This document shows positions 17,393-26,656 of a stretch of DNA of 44,910 nt, piece after piece. A model generated the notes under the pieces. It searched no databases. It was not told where the DNA came from and worked only from the letters and a program-made list of their open reading frames with translations. Source of the stretch: Candidatus Acidiferrales bacterium (GTDB taxonomy: Bacteria; Acidobacteriota; Terriglobia; Acidiferrales; UBA7541); contig JASHRM010000223.1 of assembly GCA_030037315.1 (NCBI GenBank), positions 1-44,910 on the forward strand. The letters are read 5' to 3'. How positions within the stretch are numbered: the stretch's first letter is position 1; every line of letters begins with the position of its first letter. The position numbers were made by a program, and so were the translations under genes.

Positions 17393-17474
17393 GAAGAGAG
17401 ATTCTTCGACCGCGCGTCCCGATTCGCCTGCGGCGAAGGTGAGAACGTGCGGACGCTCCGCTCAGAATGACATT
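17393..17474 (+). repeat. Dispersed intergenic repeat, copy C
   Basis: GAAGAGAGATTCTTCGACC...GCTCCGCTCAGAATGACA with internal hairpin TTCGCC-tgc-GGCGAA (17423-17437). Confidence 0.7.
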
Positions 17475-17494
17475 CCTACTGTTGTTTGCTTCGA

Positions 17495-17701
17495 CTATTT
17501 TCGGAATAAAAACGTCAGCAGGAAAAAGAACAGGCGAAAATTCAGGAGCTTGAGGGCGTTGCGCGCTTCCCGAGGCGTCAGCTTCGCCGTCATCGGCATT
17601 GAGCCGAACACTTTGCCCTTCATCACGAGCTTGTTTCCCTCGCGCTCGAACGCGGTGACCTGCATCAGCTCGTTATTATCCGGACCGAAGAGTTTCATCA
17701 T
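17495..17701 (-). CDS. Small (68 aa) protein with hydrophobic C-terminus
   Basis: Start overlaps the stop of the upstream oxidoreductase (ATGA); tail 'LLNFRLFFFLLTFLFRK'. Confidence 0.65.
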   Translation of the reverse strand: MMKLFGPDNNELMQVTAFEREGNKLVMKGKVFGSMPMTAKLTPREARNALKLLNFRLFFFLLTFLFRK

Positions 17702-19281
17702 CGCTGTTGGCCGATTTTATCGAAATTGATTTTTAGATCTTCGCACATCTTCATGGCCGTCGCGCGTCCCGCGCCGAAAACACCTCCGCCGGGATGTTGG
17801 AATGGGCCGACGAGATAAAGGCGATCGGCGCCGGGAACGGTGTTTTGTCCCAGGTCCGGCGTGGGGCGATGCGAGCCAGTTTGGTAGAGATAGGGCGCGA
17901 CGCCGTGCAGATCACCCTTCTGGAAGCTATCGGACGCGCGCTCGATATCGACCGGGCTGTCGCAAACATATTCGATGATGTTTTCCGGGGTGATGTTTTC
18001 AACGTAGGTCTGCAGGCGCGAAAGCATGAGCTGCGCAAAATTGTCTTTTGCCTTGTCCCAATGCTTCGGGCCGCCGTGGGGATGGGAATAGGGAACGTAA
18101 TCCCAAACGTGCAGCGTGGCTTTGCCGGCCGGACACCGCGTGGTATCGAACGTCGAGGGACAGGAGAGTCCGAGCATGGAAGTTTCGGGCATGCGGCCGT
18201 ACCGCAGCGAGTCGAAAAATTTTCGTACGGTCTCCATGCTCATCGGCATCAGATCGGTGAAATAGGCTTTGCTCGCATGCGGGCCGGCTTTGAAGCGGAT
18301 CGGCTCATTCAGCGCGGCGTGCACCGTAAAACAGGAATTGGCGGACACCTCGACGCGTTCGGCGGCGCGCGTAACGTCCGGGTTTAGGCCGGAAACGTAT
18401 TTACCCAGAAAATGCGGATGAATCGCGCCGATCACAGCATCTTTGGCGGCATATTCCGTACCGTCCTGCGTGCGAACGCCGACGGCGCGGCCATTTTTCA
18501 TCAGAACTTGCGCGACATACGAATTATTCAGCACCTTGCCGCCCTGCGCTTCAATGCAGCGAATCAATGCCGCGGTAAGCGAGCCGCTGCCTCCGACGGC
18601 GACGCCGATGCCGTATTGCTCCATGAATCCGAGAAACACGAAAATCCCGATGCCTGTGCCCTTTTCCTCAGGCCCGGTGAGATTTTCCGAAACCATGCGC
18701 GTGAAAAACATGCGCACCTGCTCGTTTTCGAAATTTTCTACAATGATGTCGTAGGGACTTTTTTGCATCAGCGCGAACATTTCGCGCCCCTCGGCGCTCT
18801 GATCGAGCATCGCAAACATCGCGCCGAGCGGAATCGGCGGCGTATAAAGCGACGCGGAAAGCATCGGCAGATACTGCATCGATTTTTCGGCAAATTTCAG
18901 GAAGGAATCGGCGTCCTTCTTCGAGAATTTGGCGATTTCCCGGTAGGTCTTGTTGCGATCGCGATGAAGGCCGATGGTCGAGCCATCCTCGAACACGCAC
19001 ATGAAGGGCGTCTCGGGGTAGATGTATTTCAGGCCATAGCGCGAGAGGAGCTTCAGCTCGTCATTTTTGATCAGGGGATTCGCCTGGATGAAAATATGGC
19101 CGGTGCTGAAGCGGTCGTGGAGAAAATCCGGGCCGGTAAGTTTCGCGGTGACAACGCCACCGCCGAACCATTCGTTGCGCTCGAGAACAACGACGCTTTT
19201 GCCCGCGGCGGCGAGATAGGCGGCCGCAATGAGTCCGTTGTGGCCCGATCCGATGGTCACAATATCGAAGCTATTCGCCAT
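17698..19281 (-). CDS. NAD(P)/FAD-dependent oxidoreductase, phytoene dehydrogenase-like
   Basis: N-terminal 'FDIVTIGSGHNGLIAAAYLAAAGKSVVVLER' dinucleotide-binding motif; C-terminal 'DRLYLVGPFQHPGGGVFGAGRATAMKM'. Confidence 0.93.
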   Translation of the reverse strand: MANSFDIVTIGSGHNGLIAAAYLAAAGKSVVVLERNEWFGGGVVTAKLTGPDFLHDRFSTGHIFIQANPLIKNDELKLLSRYGLKYIYPETPFMCVFEDGSTIGLHRDRNKTYREIAKFSKKDADSFLKFAEKSMQYLPMLSASLYTPPIPLGAMFAMLDQSAEGREMFALMQKSPYDIIVENFENEQVRMFFTRMVSENLTGPEEKGTGIGIFVFLGFMEQYGIGVAVGGSGSLTAALIRCIEAQGGKVLNNSYVAQVLMKNGRAVGVRTQDGTEYAAKDAVIGAIHPHFLGKYVSGLNPDVTRAAERVEVSANSCFTVHAALNEPIRFKAGPHASKAYFTDLMPMSMETVRKFFDSLRYGRMPETSMLGLSCPSTFDTTRCPAGKATLHVWDYVPYSHPHGGPKHWDKAKDNFAQLMLSRLQTYVENITPENIIEYVCDSPVDIERASDSFQKGDLHGVAPYLYQTGSHRPTPDLGQNTVPGADRLYLVGPFQHPGGGVFGAGRATAMKMCEDLKINFDKIGQQR

Positions 19282-19452
19282 TTTCTCCTCCGTGGCCGCG
19301 ATTGCAATTGGCAAGGCAGGGCAGATTGTCACAATCCTGGAATGCGGTCAAATGGCGGCAGGGCGAAGCTGTTTACATAATTCGCGCGTAGTGATATGAA
19401 CCGCTGCCTAAGCGCACGATAGTCCGGAAAACCTTCCCCGCAGGAGCGGACG

Positions 19453-20328
19453 ATGAAGATTCGCGAGATTGTTTCTCGTTGGTCGGGCTTTGCAATTCTG
19501 CTGGTGCTTTCCGTAATTGCGTGCGCGGCCATCGTGGCGCAGCAACATAAGGCGCAGCCGCCGAAAACGCTGCGGCTTTATGTTTTCGATTGCGGCGTGA
19601 TCGAAGGGCTCGATCCCGGACTTTTCAGCTTCAAGAAAGAGGAGTTGGCCACAACGGAACTGGCGGTTCCCTGCTTTCTGATCGCGCATCCGAAGGGCAC
19701 GCTGATGTGGGACGTGGGCTGCGTCCCGGATACCGCGTTCGCGAGCGATAGCGGGGAGACAAAACAGGGAGTGTGCACCGCTTACAGAACGCTGAAATCG
19801 CAGCTCGCGGAAATCGGCTACGCGCCAACGGATATTACTTATCTTGGGCTTTCGCACTATCACGGCGATCACGTTGCCAACTCAAACGAGTTTGCGACGG
19901 CAACGTGGCTGGTGCGGCCGATCGAGCGCGATGCGATGTTTGCGGATAAGCCGCCCGCGCTCGTTGACCCAAAAAATTACGACCTGCTGAAGAACAGCAA
20001 GACAGTTTTGCTCACCACCGACGAGTACGACGTTTTCGGCGACGGCAAAGTGATCATCAAATCTGCGCCGGGGCATACTCCGGGACATCAGGTGCTGATC
20101 CTGAAGCTCGCCAAGACGGGCAACGTGATGCTCGCGGGCGATCTCTATCACTATCCTGAAGAGCGCAGACTGAATCGCGTGCCCACGTTTGAATACAACA
20201 AGGACGAGTCGCTGGCGAGCCGCGCGATGATCGAAGAGTACGTAAAGAATACGAATACGCAGCTGTGGATCGAGCACGATTACGCGGCGAACAGCAAGCT
20301 GAAGAAAGCGCCGAAGTATTACGATTAG
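19453..20328 (+). CDS. Metallo-beta-lactamase-fold hydrolase, N-acyl homoserine lactonase-like, with N-terminal signal/TM
   Basis: 'LSHYHGDHVANS', 'APGHTPGHQVLIL', 'LAGDLYHYPEER', C-terminal 'WIEHDY'. Confidence 0.88.
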   Translation: MKIREIVSRWSGFAILLVLSVIACAAIVAQQHKAQPPKTLRLYVFDCGVIEGLDPGLFSFKKEELATTELAVPCFLIAHPKGTLMWDVGCVPDTAFASDSGETKQGVCTAYRTLKSQLAEIGYAPTDITYLGLSHYHGDHVANSNEFATATWLVRPIERDAMFADKPPALVDPKNYDLLKNSKTVLLTTDEYDVFGDGKVIIKSAPGHTPGHQVLILKLAKTGNVMLAGDLYHYPEERRLNRVPTFEYNKDESLASRAMIEEYVKNTNTQLWIEHDYAANSKLKKAPKYYD

Positions 20329-20363
20329 CGCAAAGGGCGCACTCCTTGTGCGACTGCCGTGCG

Positions 20364-20390
20364 AAACAGAGATTCTTCGACTACGCGCAC
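20364..20390 (+). repeat. Dispersed intergenic repeat, partial copy D
   Basis: AACAGAGATTCTTCGACTAC matches the left end of the other copies; overlaps the 3' end of the adjacent minus-strand gene. Confidence 0.5.
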
Positions 20391-21253
20391 ACCTTAGGCC
20401 GCAATTCGGCTGTGCCTGCGCTCGCGAGGCCGCCCGTAGAATTTTTCGCCCACAACGAAACAGTTTTGCCTCCGTTTTCCGGCTTTCCGCAAACTGAAAA
20501 CGCAGCGGTATCGAACAGCGGGCTTATCGCGCGAAAGGAAAACTTTGCGACGTTGGCTTCAGGCAGGTTTCGGCGCAGCAAGTCCAGCAAAAGCGTGGCG
20601 ATCAACGGCCCATGTACGACCAAGCCGGGATAGCCTTCGACTTCGGTGGCGAAGCGGCGGTCGTAGTGAATCCGGTGGCCATTGAATGTGAGCGCGGAGT
20701 AGCGAAAAAGCAGAACGTCGTCGGGATGTATGACGCGCTGCCAAGCGTGATCTGATGGCGCCACTTCTACCGGCGCTGTTGCCGCGCCCGGCTTCGCGAG
20801 CTCGCGATAAACGATATCCTGGTCCTCGACAATCGCGATTCCCTTTTCATTTGAAATTTCGTGCCGGGCGATCACGAATACGAGCGGACCTGTGCGGCCC
20901 TCTTTGTATTTGATGTCGATGATACGCGACGTGCGCATGATGGCTTGCCCCACGCGGAGCGGCTCGCGAAATTCAAAGCGGCTGCCCGCCCACATGCGTC
21001 GCGGCAACGATATAGGAGGCCAAAAAGTTCCGCGCTGCGCGATGCCGTCCGAGCCGAGGTCCGATTGCTTTTGCGCCGGCAGAAAATAGAGCCAGTGCCA
21101 GAGCGGCGGAACCGGATCGCCATGGCGTGGCGGAGGGGCATCAATATCCAGCGTCGCGGCTAGTGCGATGAGCGGCCGGATGGCGACTTCATCCGACACC
21201 ATTTCGGATCGGCCGATCCACTTTTGCAAATCTTGAATCTCGGCAGTGTCCAA
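20381..21253 (-). CDS. FAS1-like / MaoC-type dehydratase (mesaconyl-C4-CoA/itaconyl-CoA hydratase-like)
   Basis: 'PPLWHWLYFLP...WAGSRFEFREPLRVGQ' N-half and 'FRYSALTFNGHRIHYDRRFATEVEGYPGLVVHGPLIATLLLDL' hot-dog motif. TTG start at 21253 proposed with GGAGAG upstream; ORF extends to 21535. Confidence 0.85.
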   Translation of the reverse strand: MDTAEIQDLQKWIGRSEMVSDEVAIRPLIALAATLDIDAPPPRHGDPVPPLWHWLYFLPAQKQSDLGSDGIAQRGTFWPPISLPRRMWAGSRFEFREPLRVGQAIMRTSRIIDIKYKEGRTGPLVFVIARHEISNEKGIAIVEDQDIVYRELAKPGAATAPVEVAPSDHAWQRVIHPDDVLLFRYSALTFNGHRIHYDRRFATEVEGYPGLVVHGPLIATLLLDLLRRNLPEANVAKFSFRAISPLFDTAAFSVCGKPENGGKTVSLWAKNSTGGLASAGTAELRPKVCA

Positions 21254-21373
21254 TGCGTGCTCTCTCCACGCCGTTTTTGTACTTCCCACGAGCGTAAGTC
21301 GAAACATTACCACGCTTCTGCCGCGTTCGAAGGCGCGTGATACACTGCGCCAGCTTCGCGCAGACGTAAAACA

Positions 21374-22624
21374 ATGGCCGATTCCGCCGCAGCCTCCAAC
21401 GAAATCGCGGGCAACGCTTCGCCGACTGTGACCGGCTGGCGCATGTGGGTTCCGGTCAGCGTCATGATGAGCTGCTCGTGCCTTTCGTATATTGACCGGC
21501 AGGCGCTGGCGGTGATCTCGCCGATGATCCTGCACGATACGGGATTGAGCGCGGCGGGCTACGCGGAAGCCGTGGCGATTTTCTCAATCGTTTATTGCTT
21601 GGCGAACCCGCTGTGGGGCTCGCTGCTCGATTATGTAGGACTGCGAAAAGGAATGTTGATCGCGGTTGGGATTTGGACGGTGGCGAGCGCCTCGCATGCA
21701 TGGGTGGCGGGATTCTTGGGTTTCGCGGCGGCGCGTGCAATGCTAGCTTTCGGCGAGGGCGCCACGTTTCCCGGCGGCTTGCGCGCGGCGATTGATTCCT
21801 TGCCAACGATGAAGCAGTCGCGTGGGCTCGGTATCTCCTACAGCGGTGCGGCTGTCGGCGCGATTGTGGCGCCACTGATCATCACGCCGATTGCGTTGCG
21901 CTACGGATGGCGCAGCGCGTTCTGGTTTACCGGCGCACTGGGATTCATGTGGCTCGGCGTGTGGTGGCTCATCGCGCGACCTCCACTTGTCAGACCTGTG
22001 GTGCGTCGGAATTTGAAATTCAGGTGGCCGAATGTTGTGGAGCGGCGATTCTGGCTGCTCGTTTTTGGGATGGGTTTGGGCGGAGTGGCGATTGGACTGA
22101 CGCTGTACCTGTGTCCGCTTTACCTGAATCAGGCGCTCGGCATGACGCAAGCGGAGCTCGGCGAAATTCTGTGGATTCCTGCGCTGGTCTATCAATGCGG
22201 TTACTACTTTTGGGGCTGGATCGCCGATCGCTACGTTCGCGATAATCCGCGCCCGGTCTGGATTTACGTGCTGATGACCGCGCTGGCGTGGATTTCGTCC
22301 GCGATCACGGCGACGCATTCGCGCGCGATCGCGATTGCGCTGTTTTCCTGGGGAATGTTCGTGGGCGTTGGGTTCGTCGTTACATCGCTGCATCTGAGCG
22401 TGCGTGCGTATCCGAAAAGCGAGACCGGAATGGTATCCGGAATTGGATCGGGCGCGTGGTCGGCGGTGGTCGCGATTCTGCTTATCGCTTATGCCGAGTG
22501 GATCAATCGGGGTCGATGGACGTACATTTTTGTTTCGCTCAGCTTGGTGCCGGCGCTCGGCACGGCCCTGTGGTGGTGGATTGGAAGAAATGGCGCGACG
22601 GCTGCACGCGAATCCGCAATGTGA
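21374..22624 (+). CDS. MFS transporter
   Basis: 12-TM-like hydropathy; 'SYIDRQALAVISPMI' and 'GEGATFPGGLRAAIDSLP' typical of anion:cation symporter MFS members. Confidence 0.92.
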   Translation: MADSAAASNEIAGNASPTVTGWRMWVPVSVMMSCSCLSYIDRQALAVISPMILHDTGLSAAGYAEAVAIFSIVYCLANPLWGSLLDYVGLRKGMLIAVGIWTVASASHAWVAGFLGFAAARAMLAFGEGATFPGGLRAAIDSLPTMKQSRGLGISYSGAAVGAIVAPLIITPIALRYGWRSAFWFTGALGFMWLGVWWLIARPPLVRPVVRRNLKFRWPNVVERRFWLLVFGMGLGGVAIGLTLYLCPLYLNQALGMTQAELGEILWIPALVYQCGYYFWGWIADRYVRDNPRPVWIYVLMTALAWISSAITATHSRAIAIALFSWGMFVGVGFVVTSLHLSVRAYPKSETGMVSGIGSGAWSAVVAILLIAYAEWINRGRWTYIFVSLSLVPALGTALWWWIGRNGATAARESAM

Positions 22625-22647
22625 TCTCCGGCATGTGACGAACGACT

Positions 22648-22729
22648 GAAGAGGGATCCTTCGATTCCATCGCGCGTAGCCGCTTCGCGGCTTGAGAAGC
22701 TTAGCGCGCGACTTCGCTCAGGATGACAA
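22648..22729 (+). repeat. Dispersed intergenic repeat, copy E
   Basis: GAAGAGGGATCCTTCGATTCC...CGACTTCGCTCAGGATGACAA; hairpin GCCGC-ttc-GCGGC. Confidence 0.7.
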
Positions 22730-22754
22730 CAGCGGCAAGCCGCACTCCACGCGC

Positions 22755-24230
22755 TCAACGCATGACGAAGGGATTCGGTGCGCTGCCGGCAATGTCGATC
22801 CAGACGCTCTTCGTTTGCAGATATTCGCGAATCGCATCGATACCGGACTCGCGGCCGATACCGGAACGCTTGTATCCGCCGAATGGCGACATGTAGCTGA
22901 CCGCGCGATACGTATTGACCCAGACCGTGCCTGCTTCGAGCCGTTCAGCCATCATCAGCGCGCGGCGAATGCTCGTGGTCCAGACGCCCGCGGCGAGCCC
23001 ATAGACTGTGCCATTGGCGACGCGAATCGCTTCTTCCTCATCGTCGAACGGGATGATCGAGAGGACGGGGCCGAAAACCTCTTCTTGCGCAATGCGCATC
23101 TGCGGCTTGACGCCCGTGAAGATCGTCGGCTCGATGAACCATCCCGAGCCACATTCGGGACGACTCGCCGGACCGCCACCGAGACGGCAGACTGCGCCTT
23201 CCTCGTTTGCGATGCGGATATAATCAAGCACTTTTTGATATTGGGGCTGAGTGGTGATCGGGCCGACTTGCGTATTTGCGTCGAGCGGATTGCCCATGCG
23301 CGCCGTTTTTGCAAGCGCGAGCAGCTTTTCAACGAATTTGTCGTGGATCGAGCGATGGATCAACGCGCGCGAACCCGCGATGCAGGTTTGCCCCGTGGCG
23401 GCGAAGATTCCGGAGACGACGCCTTTAACGGCTTCGTCGATATCGGCATCGTCGAAAACGATGTTTGCGGATTTGCCGCCGAGTTCTAAGGTGATGCGCT
23501 TGATTCCCTTGGCCGCGAGCTGATACACATGCTCGCCGGTACGGTCGCCGCCTGTGAATGCCACTTTTGCGACGTCGCGGTGCGTGATGAGCGGCTCGCC
23601 GACTTCGTTGCCGTAACCGGTGATCACGTTCACGACGCCGGGCGGGAAGCCGGCACGTTCGAAGAGTTGCGCGAAAGCAAATGCGGATACGGATGAAAAT
23701 TCCGATGGTTTCCACACAACGGTATTTCCGGCCGCAAGCGCCGGAGCAAGTTTCCAAGTGGCGAGCAGCAGAGGAGAATTCCACGGAGTAATCGCCACCA
23801 CCACTCCCAGCGGCTCTTCGCGCGTGAAATTAAAGACGCCGGGCTTGTCGATCGGGATTACACGGCCTTCCACTTTGTCCGCCAGACCGCCAAAGTAGTG
23901 AAACCATTGCGGGACGTACTTCAACTGGCCACGCATTTCGGCGATCAGTTTTCCGTTATCGGTCGTTTCGATTTCGGCGAGCTTGTCGGCTTCAGCCGCG
24001 ACAAGTTCAGCGAATTTGCGGAGCAGATCGCCGCGCGCACTGGCTGTGAGTTTGCGCCAGGGGCCTTCGTAAGCTGCTTTGGCGGCGGCGACCGCTAGGT
24101 CGACGTCTTCTTTACCGCCGCGCGGCACGAGCGCCCAGGCCGCTCCCGTAAACGGATTCAGGGATTCGAACCACTCGCCGCCCGCGGGATCGACCCACTT
24201 GCCGGCGATCAGCATTTGATGTTTCTTCAT
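22755..24230 (-). CDS. Aldehyde dehydrogenase (NAD-dependent family)
   Basis: 'TLELGGKSANIVFDDAD', 'FAATGQTCIAGSR', 'EEVFGPVLSIIPFDDEEEAI'; start MKKHQM. Confidence 0.95.
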   Translation of the reverse strand: MKKHQMLIAGKWVDPAGGEWFESLNPFTGAAWALVPRGGKEDVDLAVAAAKAAYEGPWRKLTASARGDLLRKFAELVAAEADKLAEIETTDNGKLIAEMRGQLKYVPQWFHYFGGLADKVEGRVIPIDKPGVFNFTREEPLGVVVAITPWNSPLLLATWKLAPALAAGNTVVWKPSEFSSVSAFAFAQLFERAGFPPGVVNVITGYGNEVGEPLITHRDVAKVAFTGGDRTGEHVYQLAAKGIKRITLELGGKSANIVFDDADIDEAVKGVVSGIFAATGQTCIAGSRALIHRSIHDKFVEKLLALAKTARMGNPLDANTQVGPITTQPQYQKVLDYIRIANEEGAVCRLGGGPASRPECGSGWFIEPTIFTGVKPQMRIAQEEVFGPVLSIIPFDDEEEAIRVANGTVYGLAAGVWTTSIRRALMMAERLEAGTVWVNTYRAVSYMSPFGGYKRSGIGRESGIDAIREYLQTKSVWIDIAGSAPNPFVMR

Positions 24231-24245
24231 TCGACCACCGTTCAC

Positions 24246-24310
24246 AAGAGAGATTCTTCGACTGCTTCGCAGTCAGAAGGAGCGCATCGCGCGATTTCGC
24301 TCATGATGAC
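24246..24310 (+). repeat. Dispersed intergenic repeat, copy F
   Basis: AAGAGAGATTCTTCGACTGCTTCGCAGTCAG...GCGATTTCGCTCATGATGAC; perfect hairpin GACTGC-ttc-GCAGTC (24260-24274). Confidence 0.7.
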
Positions 24311-24347
24311 GACCCGACGTTTATCGTCGACGTGGAACGAACCCTCG

Positions 24348-24734
24348 TCAGCTTTTAGCGGCTTTCATTTCCGCGAAAACTTCACGCGCGATGCGGAACG
24401 AATCGACCGCTGCCGGCACACCACAGTAAATCGCCACTTGCAGCAGCACTTCGCGTATCTCAACCATCGAGACGCCATTGGCAAGCGCACCCTTGATGTG
24501 CGACTTCAATTCATGCGGACGATTGAGCGCGCTAATCATCGCAAGGTTCAGCATGCTGCGCGTTTTGCGCGGCAGCTCCTCGCGTCCCCACACAGCGCCC
24601 CAACAATATTCAGTGACCAGCTCCTGCAATGGCATGTTGAATTCATCGGCCGTATCGAATGCCTTGTCGACGTAATCTTTGCCCAGCACTGCGCTGCGAA
24701 TTTCACGTCCTCGATCAAACGTCTTCTTATCCAT
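24348..24734 (-). CDS. Carboxymuconolactone decarboxylase family protein
   Basis: 'YCWGAVWGREELPRKTRSMLNLAMISALNRPHELKSHIKGALANGVSMVEIREVLLQVAIYCGVPAA'. Confidence 0.92.
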   Translation of the reverse strand: MDKKTFDRGREIRSAVLGKDYVDKAFDTADEFNMPLQELVTEYCWGAVWGREELPRKTRSMLNLAMISALNRPHELKSHIKGALANGVSMVEIREVLLQVAIYCGVPAAVDSFRIAREVFAEMKAAKS

Positions 24735-24755
24735 TCAAAGTCCTCTCTTTTGGAA

Positions 24756-25661
24756 TTACCCTCTGCCGCTTTTTCCGATCGTTACGCCGGCCCATGCCTC
24801 GACGGTTTTTGCCATCGCCGTCATGTCCGCGTCGAAACCCTCGCTGGCGGTGGCAATTGACAAGAGCTGCCGTACGGCGCTACCCACAATCATGGGAACG
24901 CCAAAAGCGTCCGCTTCGGACATGCACAGGCGAATGTCTTTATTCAGCAAGCCGATTCCGAAACCGTAGCTGAACGTGCGGGAAATGACGTGCTGCTTCA
25001 TTTTGTCTTGTGTAGCACTGTTGCGCGCTGTTCCCGCGTTGAAAACGTCGACAACCTGCGCGGGATCGAGTCCGGCTTTCACGCCCATAGTGACGGCCTC
25101 GGACGTGATCGCCATCGCGGTCGCGGAAAGGAGGTTGTTGAGCAGCTTCATCGTTTGGCCCTGCCCGGGCTGCGTGCCGACGAAAAACAGCTTGCCGAGA
25201 ACTTCAAGAATCGGCTTTATCGTGTCGTATGTTTCTTCCGGGCATGAGACCATCACGGCGAGCGTGCCCTTCTCCGCCCCGGAGATTCCGCCGCTGACCG
25301 GTGCGTCGACGGCAGTAATGCCCTTTGTTCTAAGCGCTTCGGCAACTCTTCTCGCGACGGTCGCGCCGGTGGTCGAGACGTCGATGAAAATTTTCGCGCG
25401 AGTACCTCGAATCACCCCATTCGGCCCCAGCGCGACCTCCTCAACGATCGGCGGCGTGGGCACGCTGGCGAAAACGATTTCAGCGGCGGACGCAACAGCC
25501 TGCGGCGAATCGGCGCGCGCGGCGCCGAGCTTCACGATATCATTCACGGCCGCGTCGCTCGTGTCGTAGACGGTCAATTGGTATCCCGCGTCGATCAGGC
25601 GGCGCGCCATTCGCGCGCCCATGCGGCCGACGCCGATAAATCCGAGACTCTGCTTCGACAT
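24756..25661 (-). CDS. NAD(P)-dependent beta-hydroxyacid dehydrogenase (3-hydroxyisobutyrate dehydrogenase / tartronate semialdehyde reductase-like)
   Basis: 'GFIGVGRMGARMARRL', 'DAPVSGGISGAEKGTLAVMV', 'GQGQTMKLLNNLLSATAMAITSEA'. Confidence 0.93.
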   Translation of the reverse strand: MSKQSLGFIGVGRMGARMARRLIDAGYQLTVYDTSDAAVNDIVKLGAARADSPQAVASAAEIVFASVPTPPIVEEVALGPNGVIRGTRAKIFIDVSTTGATVARRVAEALRTKGITAVDAPVSGGISGAEKGTLAVMVSCPEETYDTIKPILEVLGKLFFVGTQPGQGQTMKLLNNLLSATAMAITSEAVTMGVKAGLDPAQVVDVFNAGTARNSATQDKMKQHVISRTFSYGFGIGLLNKDIRLCMSEADAFGVPMIVGSAVRQLLSIATASEGFDADMTAMAKTVEAWAGVTIGKSGRG

Positions 25662-25770
25662 TGATTTCCCCGATCTATCCGTTATGAAATTGCGCTAAAC
25701 GCGCGCGAAAGTATATCACTGCGGGCGATGATGGCCCTTTTGATACGCCGCTTGGGCCAAGCCGAGCACC

Positions 25771-26646
25771 ATGTCCGCTCGACAAAATCCAGCTCACTCC
25801 TGTATCGTAACGCCGCTTTCGAATTTGCAGGTGAGACCAACAGTGTCCATCGAACCGTTTGAAATTTACGCGATTCGCTACGCGCATCTGGGCAATCGCC
25901 ACCCGAGCGAAAATTTCATCAACGCCGATCCGCACGAATTTGCATCGGATCTGGACTATTTCGTTTGGGTTTTGCGACGCAAAGACGAGACTTTCCTGAT
26001 CGACACGGGATTCGGCAAAGAAGCCGCAGCGCGGCGCGGGCGCGAATGGCTGCGCTGTCCGGTCGAATCGCTAAGGATGCTCGACATCGCTGCCGAGTCA
26101 GTGACGGACGCGATCATCACGCATCTTCACTACGATCACGCCGGGAATCTCGACCGAGTGCCGCGAGCTCGGTTCCATCTGCAAGATCGCGAAATGGCAT
26201 ACGCCACCGGCCGGCAAATGTGCCACAAAGAATTGCGAGCGCCTTTCGATTTGGAGAATGCACTGGAGATGGTCCGGCACGTCTATGGAGGCCGCGCGAT
26301 TTTCCACGATGGTGACGATGAGCTCGCATCCGGACTTACGTTGCATCGCGTCGGCGGCCATACGGCGGGCTTGCAGCTTGTTCGCGCATGGACGCGCCGC
26401 GGCTGGGTGGTGATTGCGTCGGATGCTACGCATCTTTACGCGAACTTCCAGCAGCGGCGGCCCTTCCCTATTGTCTATAGCGTGGCAGAAATGCTGGAAG
26501 GATATGACTTGCTCTGCCGGTTGGCCGATTCGCCCGATCACATTGTGCCGGGGCACGATCCGCTGGTGATGAAATACTATCCGGCGGCGAGCAGTGAGCT
26601 GGAAGGCGTAGTCGTGCGGCTTGATGTCGCGCCATCGCAACGCTGA
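25771..26646 (+). CDS. Metallo-beta-lactamase-fold hydrolase, N-acyl homoserine lactonase-like, no signal peptide
   Basis: 'ITHLHYDHAGNL', 'VGGHTAGLQLV', 'IASDATHLYAN', 'IVPGHDP'. Alternative GTG start at 25843 preceded by AGGTGA. Confidence 0.87.
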   Translation: MSARQNPAHSCIVTPLSNLQVRPTVSIEPFEIYAIRYAHLGNRHPSENFINADPHEFASDLDYFVWVLRRKDETFLIDTGFGKEAAARRGREWLRCPVESLRMLDIAAESVTDAIITHLHYDHAGNLDRVPRARFHLQDREMAYATGRQMCHKELRAPFDLENALEMVRHVYGGRAIFHDGDDELASGLTLHRVGGHTAGLQLVRAWTRRGWVVIASDATHLYANFQQRRPFPIVYSVAEMLEGYDLLCRLADSPDHIVPGHDPLVMKYYPAASSELEGVVVRLDVAPSQR

Positions 26647-26656
26647 CGCGCCGTAA

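Noticed and set aside
18412-19380. 322-aa plus-strand ORF antisense to the FAD oxidoreductase
   Set aside because: Shadow of a clearly conserved gene; no domain recognised.
22692-23489. 265-aa plus-strand ORF antisense to the aldehyde dehydrogenase
   Set aside because: Begins in a dispersed repeat and mirrors the ALDH gene; no domain.
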